Shown piece after piece: positions 25,901 to 40,900 of a stretch of 64,000 nt of DNA (its first letter is position 1; each line of letters opens with the position of its first letter). This DNA comes from Branchiostoma floridae (lineage: Eukaryota; Chordata; Leptocardii; Amphioxiformes; Branchiostomatidae). The notes under the pieces are model-generated. The model worked only from the letters and a program-made list of their open reading frames with translations. It had not been told where the DNA came from and searched no databases. Both the position numbers and the translations under genes were made by a program. The stretch lies in NCBI RefSeq assembly GCF_000003815.2, contig NC_049983.1:15934246-15998245 (forward strand). The letters are read 5' to 3'.

Positions 25901-28900
25901 AGTGAGATTCCACAGAGTTTTGACATCTTATAATGTACCACTCACCCAATTGACATTTGCATACATTTCGCTGGTAGAATGATCAAACAGCTGTATCTGA
26001 ACATAGTTCTTAAAGCGTTTTTGCTGAATGTAAAACATTTCGTTCGTGGCTGTACAGATCGACGGTGTGGCACAGCTCCATCTGCTGACCCAGGCATCAG
26101 GAGACCGGCTGAAGAAGTGCCGGGAGATCCTGGAAAGGAACAAGGCTGAGATAGAAGCCTCCCATGCACAGGGTCCGACAGGGGGCGCCCCTGCTTCTGA
26201 CTGCTGCGACAACCTCGGCCAGCTGGAGTACGACCCGAGGTTCCTGCAGCAGATAGTTAACGACAGCTGCGCTACTTTTATTGCAGGTATGGCAAACTAA
26301 TAAGGATGCTAATAAGGAAGACATGATGCTTGGAGCCAGAGCGGCTTCATGAAGAATCAAATATAATTCGTGGTTTAGTCAAAATATTCCAAGTAGTTTT
26401 CTTAATGAGTTTGAATATGACACGAATAGATTATGTAATCTGTCATATTCCCATGCCCAGTTACCAATGCGCCCAACACTGTCCGGTCCCACGTCTACGA
26501 CACTATGAAATCCAACATGCAGCACACGTCTGGGGTGACCTGGCAGTATTATGGCGCCAAGCAGGGCGAGTATCACCAGTTCCCCAAGAGTGACAGGTCA
26601 TGCCAGGGCAGCGCCCACATATTTAGGTCAGGAAATATTCAACTAGTAACTATAATTCTTCAATATACCACTTTATTGCAAAATACAGGTTGGTTCAAAT
26701 ATTCAAAATCATCGATTTCAAAGACAGTGTATATAACTTATGATAACCCATATGCCCCTCTAAATTCTCAGAAACTGGTACGTCAGCGCGGCGTCTCCTA
26801 AGAAGAAGAATGTTGTAATCGTCATAGACGTCAGTTTGTCCATGCAAGACGCAAACCGGATCAACTTGGCCAAGCAGGCAGCGTTGACAGTCCTGGATAC
26901 TCTCACAGTGAGGGACTGGGTGAGTCTGGTTCACACTAAGCAATCGCGAGATTGAGACACAGATCGGAGCTACATAACATCTGGCCTAATATTAGAATAG
27001 AGGGAATAAGTACATACTGCAAGGGGGAATGTTAACCTTCTGTTAACATTGATGATTGATAGTGAGTTTTGTTGTTTTAAAAAGCCAAAAACTGCAATGG
27101 TTCGAATGTTTTCTGTGGAAATTTGGGTCTCAAAATGCAATCTGTAATCTCCTTACAAAACGTATGTACCAAAGAACAAATGTGAATTTTCAGAAATTCG
27201 ACAAAGGAAATTCACACGTATAGTACCAAGGGATCTATGCGCCATACAAGAGTTCGCAAGTTTGGGTATGTGGCTATGTGATTATCATCATAATAACGTT
27301 AATCACCCGCCTGTTCCTCGGTGTATATGGTGTCATAACGCCCGATCTCTTGCTATAACCACCTCATAAACCACCTCGTTCGCTTCGCTTACTCTGTGGT
27401 TTTATTCGGTGGATATAGCAAAGGCCTAGGCGTTATGACACCATATACACCTCAAGGTGGGTCCTTAAGCTTAACTCATGCATTTACATTTGTCAGGCGG
27501 GAGTTGTGTCTTTTAGTGACACAGCAGAAACACCGCAGGGATGTCTAAATCACAGTCTAGGAGAAGCTAACCCAGGCAACATCGACATCATGAGGGACTT
27601 TATCAACAACCTTCGACCTGATCGTGAGTAGTGCCGACTGGTTCATGAACAGCATTTGAGGTATTGGCCTGGTTAACAGCCTGTGTTGCGATTCTAGACG
27701 TATCATCTTCATCAGCTGCCAAAGTTCTATGAAGACAAGGGCAACTTCTACCACTGAGCCAGTCCCAGGGCAAAAGTTCAAGATTGCTACTTTATCCTGT
27801 AACCAGTTTAAAGACTTTTGAGAAGGTCGCTGTGAAGCAGTTTAAACGGAAAAGTTCGCTATAGAAGGTGGAACCCTTCCAAACTTCTGCGGGTGGAACG
27901 CCGCGCCAACGGCCGCGGCTCAGAATACTATATATATCCTAAACCTTCCTGCCAGAAGGGTAAACTCTCATTTTGACACTGACTGTCTTGGTGGGCAGAC
28001 GTACAAGTGATATGCTCCCGCGGTAAAACAAGCCGCCGCCAATGTCAGGCGTTTTAGGTTACAAATTGGCGACACAATAAATACACACAACACTGCAACT
28101 GTAGTACTTGTCCGCAGCGGTTTACGCCTACTCACGTCCATTACTGACCAGTTACATGTACCTGTAGTCCGTACAACTGTAGCAGTGTGTGTGCGGTCCA
28201 ATACATCACCAGCGTACGTAAGTACGTGACTCAGAGTTGCAGTAACTAAGAAAATAAATTTCTGACTCGTGCCCTTCAGTTACATATAGTCCGTAGCGTT
28301 ACATACAGTACATTTCACTGTGTACAAGCCGAACTCCCTCCCGCATACATATTTACAACTAACGTTATATCACATGACAAGAAAACAAACTATCGTTTGT
28401 TGCCGATCACACAATCTTATCCTTGGGTGTACGTAACTTGCTTCAGACTTGTTGAACGAAAGACTTGCCCCTTAGTTTAGAAAATACAAGTGTTGATATT
28501 TTTTTTTGGTCCGACATGAAATCGCAAACATGTTCAGTAGTGACTCCCAGTCAACAGTGGCAAGGTCAGGAAAGGGACAACCATCGATGTCGGGCAGAAA
28601 CAGAGAACTATGCGTCATGGACACAATAAGGAACAAGGACACTGTGTGTATGTTGTGCCATGGTCATTTCATATTTCTTCATCGGGTTCTAAATCCTATC
28701 CATGGGAAGAAAATGTCGAATTAGAGTAGAGTAATGGCCGTGGGGAGGGGAGGTAAACGGTATTCGAATTTGTTATGGTAAGGATTCACACGGAGCACTG
28801 ACTTCGGTATATCGGGAACAAACCAGAAAGTTAGGACTATTTGTCGACTAGTTTCACATGAATCGGGCTCACATAGAATCAATATAACGTACCCTAATGC

Positions 28901-31900
28901 TGCTGAAGTCAACTACAGTGTATTTTGCTGTCGAGTACCGCCACATGCAGCAGCAGAGATCGGTAACATAATCCCCCGGTTATGTCGCACACTTGTACCG
29001 ATATATGACACCTAAATGGACACACGACAACAAAACCGGGAAGGGGTGGGCCGAAGGACATACTTGGTGAAATGCAAATTTATAACAGATATGATTCGTA
29101 GAGGTTACGGCTTTTACGATGTAATTAATTTGATGAACAGTTTCTTTTTAACAGAACAGTTTTGACAAACTAATAGGATTTTCATGACAATGCTGGTATT
29201 GGCTATTTAGTGATACAAAGATGGCAATGCACCTCTAACGTTGAGTATTTTATTATTATTGTACATCATTTGATAAAATAGGAAAGAATTCCCCACTGAC
29301 AACTATTTAATCAAAACTTAAACATTTCAAGTTGTTAGATTGACAGAATACACATTTCCACATCAAAGTACAACAGAATGTTCTAAGAGACATTGATCTC
29401 GTTTTACTTTCAGTATGACATTACAACATAAACTAACAAACTCATTACAACATGTAATGTCCCCTACAAGTGTAAAACCATTTTGACTTCATCATGAAGA
29501 AAATATGATATGATACACTGCACCTAAAAGACCCAAACATGGCTCATTTTGTACATTATGTTCAGATTGTAAGGAGTGGACAACTACATACTGGCATATT
29601 ATAGATCCAACAGGCTTCAACACATCTGGCTACTGGTCCTGATGACTCTATTTTTCTTGATTGTAACTGTCCATAATTCGATATAAAAATGGTGTGTTAT
29701 ACAAAGTACTGTGCCTGAGAGAAGGCAGTCTGTGCAAGCAAGGAGGTGGTCTAGGCTGATTGAAGTTGTACTTGTCCCCAGAATGTTCTAATGGACCTGT
29801 CAGCAATAGGTTTCTGTGACACTCGGGATATTTGTGTTCTGTGTGGAGAAAAAAATGTACAGTGAGACTGGTTCTGTAAGTAAAATGCTTCTGTTACTTT
29901 GTCTCCCTTTCTCTGTGGAATCATACAACAATGATATACTGTCTGAAGTTATCAACAACATCATATGCCAGGATATGTAATAAAATATATATATAAAGGC
30001 ACAACTGTATGTTGCACTGGTAACATAATTTGCAAGTAAAATGCTTCTGAGACTTTGTTTCTCCACCTTTTGGAATCATGCAGCAATATAATGACATCTT
30101 GTCTGAAGAAAAGATATCAATAGCATATATTTCTGGATAAAAAACATGAACACAACAAATACTCCAGTAAACACAGTTGAAGGCACAAGTCACCACAAAT
30201 ATTTTTCAACTCTCTATTTCTTCACTCTCTATATGGAGGTGGAAGTTTTGAGCAGTTGATCAACTCACTGCACATGCCTGCAATTTTTATTATCAAGTTA
30301 GGTATGAATGGTGCTTGTTCATAGTCAAATTCATCGTCCATCCTTGCCATTATGATACCAGTAGCCTTGATAGTTGAAAGCAATTGTACAAAACAATTAC
30401 TTTTTTGGACAAGTTAGCATGTTCAAGTGTCATGTCTCTATTTTTACTCAGTATACAAGTATGAGAAATTTCCTAACAGCAAAGTTGGCTGAGATAATCT
30501 TCATTTAGACAATTATTGCTGTACATTATATAGGACATAGTTTTTTTTTACATTTGTTATTGCAATTTGAACATGTTATTGGTAGTTTTAACTTCTGTCA
30601 TCCTATGTCATATCTCTAGAGTGAACATGAATATTCATTTGTGAAGTGTCTTTGCACTTACAGTAGTGGAACAATTATAGCCCTTGTTGTGTTCAAATAA
30701 TTGAGTTTTCACTATGGGCATAACGCATAAGTTTTCACTATGGGCATAATTTTTTTCCTAGCATCGATCAGCGCGTTAGAAGAGTTGCACGATAGTTAAG
30801 TGTCATACATATAAATTTAGATCATAGCCCGTTCAGTCCGACTGTAGTCTTGAAGTTAACAGTTTAGGGAAAGTAAACAGCAACTACAGTTCACTCGGAT
30901 ACAGATACAGCCACCATCCACACTTTAGCAATTTAGCTTAGAATTACCTCAATCGCCGATGATTACACGCAATCCAAAAGTCAGCAACGTTTAGCAAAAT
31001 CCGAGTACGTTGTGAACTCGCCTAACTTTGAGTGAAATCGGTTGATTGTCACTATGATGTGTTATTTCGACACAATGCAGAGACTGATAATTGAAGTGCC
31101 GTAGACTTCTCTACCAGCATGCATACAAAATGTAGATTCCCCTACAAAGTTGCCGTCAGCTGTTGCAAGGACGTGCACTGTGACCCTTGCACCTTCACCC
31201 CATGTGTCATGTGATATATCATATCCACACACTGCAGTCATAGCGTTTTTAGTCATAGCTAGACCTAAGGCTAAGCCGTTACTTTACCTATGTGTTGGTA
31301 TTCACAACTAATGCTATACTGTCAAACCTAGAGCACCTTTGATTACAAACACGGCTTACTAAACAAACGGAAAAACTTACCGATGCGTTTCTGGTCTCCG
31401 TGGTCTGCCGCTGGACATTTGTCAGGTTGCCCCTATATCATCTTTGGGGCCCCCGAGGAAAGTGCCCGTCTGATCTTTTTCAGATCTCATCCTTTTATAA
31501 TGACCCATGGCGAGTACGACTCAATGTATATCGTATACTTATCTACTCCATATAGTCTACTGTAATACCAGGTGCATGTATGACATGGGGATATTAGTCC
31601 TTTATTTAGCACTGATCATAATGATTTCACCATAAGATAGTCCCGCAAAGTGCAGGATATGTGAAATGTATCAGTCAAGGAGTATGATAACGGACTTGCG
31701 GGAGCGCATTTGCCGTGCGTCCGCCTCTCACGGCGTCCCGAGCACAACTGAGCGGACCCGGAAGCGGCGCGCTCTTTTACGCTGTACTATGTTCTATAGA
31801 ATATATAGTCCAGCTTTCCGTTTAACCCTATTCAGACCGGGGGGGGGGGCTTTTGAGGCCCGCGCTAACTTCGATGTCTTATAACGCCAGAACGGCTTAC

Positions 31901-34900
31901 GCTAGAACCACCAAATTTGGTGAGTTTTCCTAAAATATTGTTGGCAACAATTTTACGAAGTTTGACAAATTTTCCATTTTTTGTTGTTGCCATGGCAACC
32001 GTTTGTTGACAGGCAGTTTTGCCAAAAATCACTATTTTTGGTTCTAACTATGTATTTTTCACATTTATTTGCTATATTACTGCAATTTTGTTACATAAAT
32101 ACAATCTTATATTATTCAGCATATCTTTCATAATTATATATGCATAAATTATGCTAATTTGATGACGTCATCAGCCCAAAATCCAAGATGGCGGACCGAA
32201 TGGCCAGATCAAGAATAACAAGCTAATTATCCCTTAAAATTTGTAACTACCTGGTATTTTTTCATCAAAAACCATCTAAATGAATGAATTTAGTCTATTT
32301 CCATTGCCCTTTGTGATTATTTGTTGCAAAAAAAGTATTTTTAAAAATTCAAGGAGGTGGATATAATATGGCGGAGCCCAACTCGTATCTTAGATGTGCA
32401 TGACGTCATTTTATGACGTCATATTGACGTCATTGATGTTGCTATTGGCAACGCAAGTCGTAATAAACATTATTATTCTGTTATCTGCACTTGTTGTTAC
32501 ATTTTTGCAGCATAACTTGAAGTTTTCTGAGAATACTCATTTTTCATGGGTTTGGCCAATGTAATCAAATTGATGACGTCATAATTACGTCATCTTACGT
32601 CAACGTAACGTCAAACGTCACATACTTGTCAGATATTATGTCGAAATCATGTCCTAAAAATTTGGTGACCCTAAGGCACGTCGTTTTAGAGTTATAGGAC
32701 TTAGAAGTGGAGGGCCTCAAAAGCCCCCCCCCCCGGTCCAGGGATGACCAAAAAAGCCCGGTCTGAATAGGGTTAACTGTTAGACATACATATATTATAT
32801 TTATTTAATGTACTGAGAATATTGGTAGTGATAATTAATAATAATAAATGTCCTTGTCAAATTCCATTTGCATTATCTCTGTTTTGTCAGTAGGGCTAGT
32901 CCTTTGTAATAGCCACAGGCTCGTTGGGCAGCCCTGGCTGTGTGTGCTGGACAGCCAAACCAATAAATACGTAATTGTCTTTCCTAGTATCAAACGAATT
33001 ACTGCATATTACATATCGCTAATCTCGTGATATCCCGTTGTATGATCAGTGATTATCTATGCGCTATCAACTATTTTGTCAACATTTGTTTTATTTTTTG
33101 TGCAGGTGGCTTAGTATTGTACATTCTATAACATTGTATATTCTATTTAGTGACAACGTACTACGGCCATGGATTCAGAAAAGCATTCGACATATTACAT
33201 GAAGCTAAGGAAAAGAAACCGGTGAGTTCCTTATTTTAACACTTTCACAAAGTTCTCTACCAAAGTCATATTGTGTCATAGACAACACAATAGACGGTCA
33301 GCCACAAAAATGACCCTTAAGAATATTTTAGATGTATATGGTACTTAACAATATCTTTGTGTTGCGATGCATACAGGCACATCTGAAGGTTTGTCATGCT
33401 CGTAAGACGGATTAGTTTGAATAATATATAGCCAGAAGTAGCAGAGTCTCTGTTAATTTACAAAATGTTGATATAGAAGTGAAACATTGGTCTCACAATA
33501 TATTTGGAACTGTATTTCTCTTCTACTTGTCATTCCAATGTCATTTCAGATAGACGGTGTTTAACTACTAATGTGAACCTTTATCCCGGCAGGAACAATT
33601 CTATGATAGCGACAACGTCATCATCTTCCTCACAGACGGAAAGCCTTCAGACCCAAAGGATGTTCTGGACCAGATCACCGAGGGGCAATATCTTATGGTG
33701 AGAGTTAAACAATGTTAGATGACTATTCCCTGCAAGATCAGCGTGTTCCCAAGTGTTTTTGACAATAATACCAAAATCTGAAACAGCATTGAGCACACAT
33801 CTTTGTGTCCGAAAGAAAAATATATCTGTGTTTACATTTTATGCTTTGAAAACCATAACAACGAATTTGCCATTTGTAACTTATCGTACTCACCTGCAGG
33901 ACCGGACTGTGCACATCTTCACCTACGGTCTTGGGAACGCTCTTCCAAACGCCTACAGCGGTTGGTGTGCTGATCCCAATGACAGCCAGTGTACGGCCTT
34001 TAGTGTCCCTGGTCTTTTGGCAGGGTTTATTGAAAATACAGACAGCTTGGAGGCTTTGGATTTTCTCGCCACCATCGCAGATCAAAACAACATGTTAATT
34101 CCCGGTGCTACGACGTGGACAGTTAGTAGAGTTTTGCTATTTCCATGATAATAGTGTTTATAATTTTCCTTTCCTGCTTAAACACTGAAGACACGTATGC
34201 CACCCCCACCGTTTATGTTTTGATTACAGCAGACCTATGAAGTTTAAATGACGTCTCCTTTGTTTTCATATTCATCTATAGCAATTTATCATGCTGGTAC
34301 TTTAATCTCGATATTTCAGTAGACGGCTTTGTGCAACCCTTGATATGATTTCATAATTGAAGTACCATGCAAAATGTTAACGTATGACTAAAAAGACAAC
34401 AAAATACATGAAGCGTAAAGAGATTGAATATCTCTATGAAAATCGTTTCGCGCTCTGTCAAATTGCTGGGTCGCAGCAAGGTCGCCGCTCTATTGGAATG
34501 GGGTGTAAGTCATATCAAATGTCTGAACTTTATATAACTAACGATTCCAGTGAAGCGCATAAAATGACGTCTACTTTAGCAACACGTAAAGATGTAACTT
34601 CAAGCATATTTTACAAACTTCAGCCTTCACTGTGTTTACTTTTTGTTTACCTTTCATTGCCTACCTTGCAGAACAAAAACTGCACTGAAAACACGTACGG
34701 TCCGTGCTTCGACCCTAACAGAGATCCGCAGGGAGTCGGTCCACCTGGCAGAGCTGATCACGTAGGTGAGTCTTGACATTCTCAAAGCTGAAGATTGATC
34801 TTTCACGATAATGACTAACTCACGGAGATTGTATCAAATGGATTCGAACATCACTGATATTTGCAGAGGTCCCCCATGGCCACATGTATATTCTGCGTCG

Positions 34901-37900
34901 ACCTTCAGATGCGTTTTATTTGTAAACCAGTTAAAACTGTACGAAAATGAATAAAATCAATAGCGTCTTTTATTCTCAACATACAGGTGACGGTGAGGGG
35001 GACAGACTCATGACAATGGTGGGCAGTTACTACGACTTCTTTCAGTCTGAGCCAGAGCCGACGTATTCTGTGCCCTCCAAAGACGACCATCTAGGTAACG
35101 TTTTTACAACCGGCTAAGTTTGAATTCCTGAGGTGAGGAATACTTTAGAACATAGCAATTGTACTATTTTATGAGAGCAAATGACATTATAGGATTTGAC
35201 ATATTGTATTTTCGCCGATTCAGGATTGATCATAATTGCCGCTACGCGCACCGTGGATACCACTGGCACGTTGTTTGGTGTAACAGCTGTTGACATCTCC
35301 ATGAACATCGTGTTCAATGAGATCGTCAACTTTAACCTCGGGAAATATTCCTTCGCCTTTCTGGTCGACCGAGAGGGTGAGTCTACTGGAAACCAGTCTA
35401 TGGTCCCATATTACAAACATTTGAAATAATAGCCATGTCATTGGGTTCTTCTCCCGGAAGAACTGTACTGCAAGATATATTGTCAAACTTTTGTGTGATG
35501 CATGCATAAAGAAGACTTTCACACGGGAAAGGGCAGTTACAGTGTTATGCTTCTCACCTTTTTAAGTTATATTTTACAGACGGTCGTGTCCTCCTCCACC
35601 GAGACCTGCCCAAACCCATGGAGTGGCCGTCAGAGCCGACATTTCTCCACCTAAGTTCAATGAAAGGTGCTCTGACGGATGATGAAGTCACCAAGATCAT
35701 GACTGGCGAGAGTGGCAGCAGCTATCACGACAACGTAAATTATATTAAGTTTATGTGTTGCATTACTCAAGCCATGCTAGTAGTTTAAACTAAGTGGGCG
35801 GATATGGATAGTCGAAGATTCTGATGAAATTAGTTTGAAAGTAACACCACATTTTAAAAAACACCTGTATAGGTGACAGCTCTAATTACTCGAGGCAACG
35901 CCCAGTCTGAAGGCGTCAACGCTGAAGAAAGGGCAGCAACATTCTACTACGAACCCATTCCTGACACCAAGTACAGCGTGGTGCTCTGTCTGTTTGAGGA
36001 GGATAGAATCGTCACTGTTCCATCACCGGTAAGTATTTTAGGTCAGACCAACTTATACTATGCGTGAACTTTTGATTTACCAAACTCATAGAAACTATTG
36101 CTCTATTTATCTAAATTCATACTGGACGACTGGCTCACATCGTACTGTTTGACTTATGTTCTATCAAAGGCATTTTTCATTTTATGATTCATAGGAGACC
36201 AAAGAGAGCACATTTAACTGCAGAAATGTATTGGAATATGGCATAACAATTGTACCATCTGTAGGTGAATCCCGAGAGCGGCACAGCCTCGCTGTACCAC
36301 CGACTGGACCTACTGGACACAAATGCTGAAGTCTGCAGATTGCACGACAACTACGCCACTTTTGACGGGTCTACTGTTATGGTAATTTGACATACCCTTG
36401 TCCGCATGCTATTACAAAGATGCATTTGGGCCTTAAATGGCAAGTATCATAGCTAAACTATTCTGCCGGTTGCCTCTTCAGTTCCCGCCAAAGGCCTACA
36501 CTGATCCCATCAGCTACCTGAGCAGCTTGGAGACATCTGAAGACGTTGCGAACATGAACACTTTTATTAACGACCCCACTGGCTTGGTTGCGAATCCAGG
36601 TAATAAGAAAGCTGTATCAATCCTCTATTGTCTTTTATATGCCCCTTAGAATCCCATCAAATGCATTTATCATATGGCAGTCACATCTTACAACTTAAAA
36701 GAAGCTTTCACATTAATTTTGATATGTTTGATGTGTATGTAGGATGGTAGGGGGTTGTCTAAAACTACCCTTGAAGTTACGAGATAAAAATGAATTTAAG
36801 TAATTGATTATTATTTCACACAATATATCTGTTAATACTTTACCCAGGACTAGTAGACGGCGTCCGAACGGATGTTACCCTGACAGCTGTACTCGAGCAG
36901 TACTGGAGGGAGAATGATGCAGACTCAGTATGGAGGTAATGAACAAAACTCTACAATTGTTCTTACGTCTTAACTATGACTACAGCTGATGTTGCGAAGT
37001 AGTACTGAAATGAGCTTCCTACCTCGTTACCTTTGCACAGATACGTGGGCACAACAATGGGTGTGTTCAGAATCTTCCCTGGAATCGTCATGGACATGCG
37101 GTACGACCCGACCCAACAGGCATGGTGAGCTGTGATATGTTGTCATATCGCCGTAGGTTGCCCCAAACATGTCAAGCAAACATGTGTGACTGATATAGAC
37201 TTCAAGGCAACGAAATAGTGTACTTGGTGTTGAAATGGTAAAAACAATCAGAAAAGAAGACTGAATGTTCTCTACGACCAGACCATATTTTCTCTGTTCA
37301 TGGGCACATCAACTTTTCCTACATACCTCTAGGTTCAACCACGCCCTGGCCAAACCTGAAGACTACACCTTCTCCCGTCCGGGTCCCAGTCCGTTCGGTG
37401 GTGGCAACTTGGTCACTATCAGTAAAGCAATCGCCCACTCTAGGTAAGGTGCATGACCTTGTTTTTTGTCAATACAAATGAGACCATACTGTAAAATTTC
37501 ACGAAAATGAATTTTCTGGCAAATGTCTTTGTGCCAAATGCTTTCATGCCAGTTTTTATTTCATATGTTTGTATAGGTATTAAGAAAAAACTCTCTACTT
37601 CAGTACATTTATTATCTAGAACACACTACTTTTCATAATCATTAGTGCAGTGCAAAGTGCTGAATATGATTTCAGTATTCTACAACTAATAGCTAAGTAA
37701 CACTTTTCTATTTTTTTTGCAAATAATTAAGTCTTAACATAGAATCAGTCAAAGCAAAGGAGAGATGCCGAAAAATAAACTTAAGCCTAACTACTGGTAT
37801 TGTACACATGTCTTTCCCCCAGCACTCAGAAGATCCTCGGCGTCATCGCAGCTGACATCACAGAGAGGAAGTACTCCTCTTTGCTGCACTCTGAGGTGAT

Positions 37901-40900
37901 AGTTTGAATGGACTAGGTGATTTTGCTAGTTAAGTGATGCCGGCTCTGAATATCTTATCGTACCATATATACAACGGTATATTTATAGCACGATATAGAC
38001 AGATAGATAGGTGTATAGATATAGACATATATATAGGTTATATATAGAGAGAGATATAGATACAACAAAGGAAGCTATCCTGTATACTAGCTACGTTGTG
38101 TTAATTTATGCATGTTTTTCTAGAATCGTGATGCAATATAGTATATGTATGTATGATGTATATAGTATATAGTGCCAAGTTATAAAAAAACTATCGTTGA
38201 TACATTTGCAGGTCCCTGAATGCTCATCGATGGAATTTGCGTGCTACATACTGGACGACAGTGGGTACGTTTTGTAACTAAACAGCACAACAACCTGCTA
38301 GACTTATTACAGAACGTCTGTGTATAATAAAGTCTAGCAAGTTGTTGTGCTGTATGTATAAAGGCTTATTTATGCATGTCGTTTTATCTTTCATACCAAC
38401 GTAATATGTACGTACATACTAGATTTAGTGCATACTACGTTACATAATTTTATGCACATATATAACCTGACAGGTACTTCATGGAGCTGCCAACAACACC
38501 GAACATGGAGCACGACCATTTAACGAGTAGGTTCCCCTGGTTGGCGAAGGAACTGGTGGCCAGAGGAGAATTCCTAAAGGTACGGTACATTCCGTGTAGT
38601 TCTCTTTTGGATACAAAGAGAGAGCATGACAATTATTCAATTGTTGACAAACTTTAAAATAAAGTGCATTCATAGTTCCTATCGACGACGGTTCCTTTAC
38701 TACCCACATTTTTCCTATCAATGATACAATGCTTATACTTATGACAAGGTTCTAGAGAAATATACATCGATGATATTGTTTTCTGCAGGCTGGGTGGTGC
38801 CAAAACTATGCTACTCAGAGTTCCCAGCTCTTCTACGACACTTCCGGATTCACTGGCCTGGAGGTCACCACAGGCCCACCGTGTACCCAGTTCTCCTTGT
38901 ATCCCGTTAACGGCACCAACACGTTTTTGCTGGTTCTTCTCGATCGTCAGACCTACAACTGCGATGACAATCAACCCCAGGTTTGTGATGTTAATTTTGA
39001 AAATTGTGGTTTATTTATTGTGGTTATTTTTAAGCCTGTTTTCAGAAAATATTAAAACCCAAAACTAATCAAGTGTGACATAATCTTTTCTGTTTTGCAT
39101 GGTATCTTGTAAAAAGCAAACGCTGTGCTTTTAAATTTCCCTGACTGCATAGCTAGGAGTGAACAACAATACACATTCCTTCACATGCTCCATCCGAATC
39201 ATGTTATTTTTCAAGACTAAAAACCACTGGAAGCTAAGCAATGTCGTTGCTTTAACAAACATATTGATTATATGTTTCTTGCTTTCTGTATATTAACAAG
39301 ACAAAATGTGATCTATTGTTTTGGACAGAAATCTTTTCAGATAGAATATATCAAATATTCTCTAACAGGATTGTTCCTGTGACGATGTTTGCCAGTCGCC
39401 ATATGTATCAGATTCATCCGTTTGTCAGGTGATGTATAGCATTCGTAAATGTATTAATCGAAATTCAATGTCGAAGTTAAAAAAATATAATACTGGTAAG
39501 AGATAAAATGGCATATATCAATGCATTAATGAAATAATTTGGCGGGACGGGGCTAATGTCGTTGTTTTTTCTAGCTAGCTGAGAGTAAGGATTTATATTG
39601 ATCATATGTATAAAGCCGATAAGTTTTCTTCCATTTCAAAATTGCAACTGATTTACCTTTAGTTAAAGGAATAGCCCATTATAATGATAAATTTTCTAAT
39701 GATGGTAAATGTACAAAACGACTCTTCGCTTTAGCAGATACCATTTCCATGCTGAATCTGTCTCTCCCCCATTGCAGTGTCCATGCAGCAGTAGCTGGGA
39801 CTATGATTTCTGCACAAACCGCCCACTGACACCCTTGTCCGACCCACCATGCCCTCGTAAGTAGAAGACAGACAACACCAACAGTATGAAGTCTCTCCGT
39901 ATAGATTTTACACTGTGATTAGAACGAAAATTATTAATGAATACTATTCGTGTACTTTTTTCTGTTCAGTAAACTGAGGTTGAAATTGATAATTTATTCA
40001 ATGAATTTTAGAACAGCTGGGTAAACCCATTTCACTCTGCCGAATTGTTTATCAAGGGGACCAGTGAACAAAAACAAAATCATATCATATTTTTATAAAA
40101 GTGTGTGTAAAGAGGTACTAAGTATTCATAACAGATGATGATGGTTGTAACATATCATATATCTATATATCTATATATATATGTATATATATATACCATC
40201 ATCATTTACTCCAGCCCCTCATACGGACAATGACAACAGGGACGAAGGCCCGCCAAACCCACCTGGCCCAGAGATACATGACTGCCAGGACCGGTGCAGC
40301 ATACAGTACGTTTAAATACTTCGTGATGGCATTGTCACATTCGTCGTGCGACCGTTGTACGCTGTCGTACGCTGAGAGCATTTGTGACATATTCATGCAT
40401 ATGGTGTGCACACTTACGTTAGTCTATTGTCTAATATTATTGTCTTCGATCATAGTAGGAGGTTAGCTTTACCCTAGCCTTGACGATTATACTACATCAA
40501 AATTGTGAAACGGGCAATGCAAAGTGTCCTTTGCTTTAATGTAATTTAGATATTTTAGTCGAACATAGATATTTTCTCAAGCAAGCGATGAAATATGTTG
40601 ATTAAGTGACATGTAGCACAAAGTATTTGTTCTTAAGACTCGATTTGCAGAAAGATTTAGGTATGTGTAACTTAACGATGATCTTTTGGCCCAACGTGCG
40701 TTATGTCTCTTATATCTCAGGTCTAACAACATCACCTGTCGGGCCCTACCGCACTGTGATTGGTGTGCGGAGTTTGACGTCCCAGTATGCAGGGAGGTCT
40801 GCTTGATGTAAGCCATCTTAGAACTACTTTATAGAGCTGTCAGCTAAGAACGTCTGCGCTTGAGTCTGCAGTTGACTTCTTTTCTTCCCTTTTATATTGA

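Larger units (their letters stand above)
22942..26057 (+). other. gene 2 intron 1 with two repeat insertions
   Basis: A 3.1-kb intron holding a piggyBac-like element (23814-24774) and an adjacent tRNA-derived SINE (24798-25290). The rest shows no coding potential that I can support. Confidence 0.75.
27624..33150 (+). other. 5.5-kb intron 5 of gene 2
   Basis: This is the longest intron in the window. It contains a foldback (27320-27451 lies just upstream, in the previous intron), a pair of imperfect tandem repeats near 29877-30185, a two-copy CACTATGGGCATAA repeat (30711-30750) and piggyBac-like copy B (31822-32776). No open frame shows domain or splice support on either strand. Confidence 0.6.

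Noticed and set aside
32848-32970. Possible retroelement 3' tail ending in AATAAATA
   Set aside because: Resembles repeat tails I vaguely recall from amphioxus, but boundaries and family cannot be supported from the sequence.
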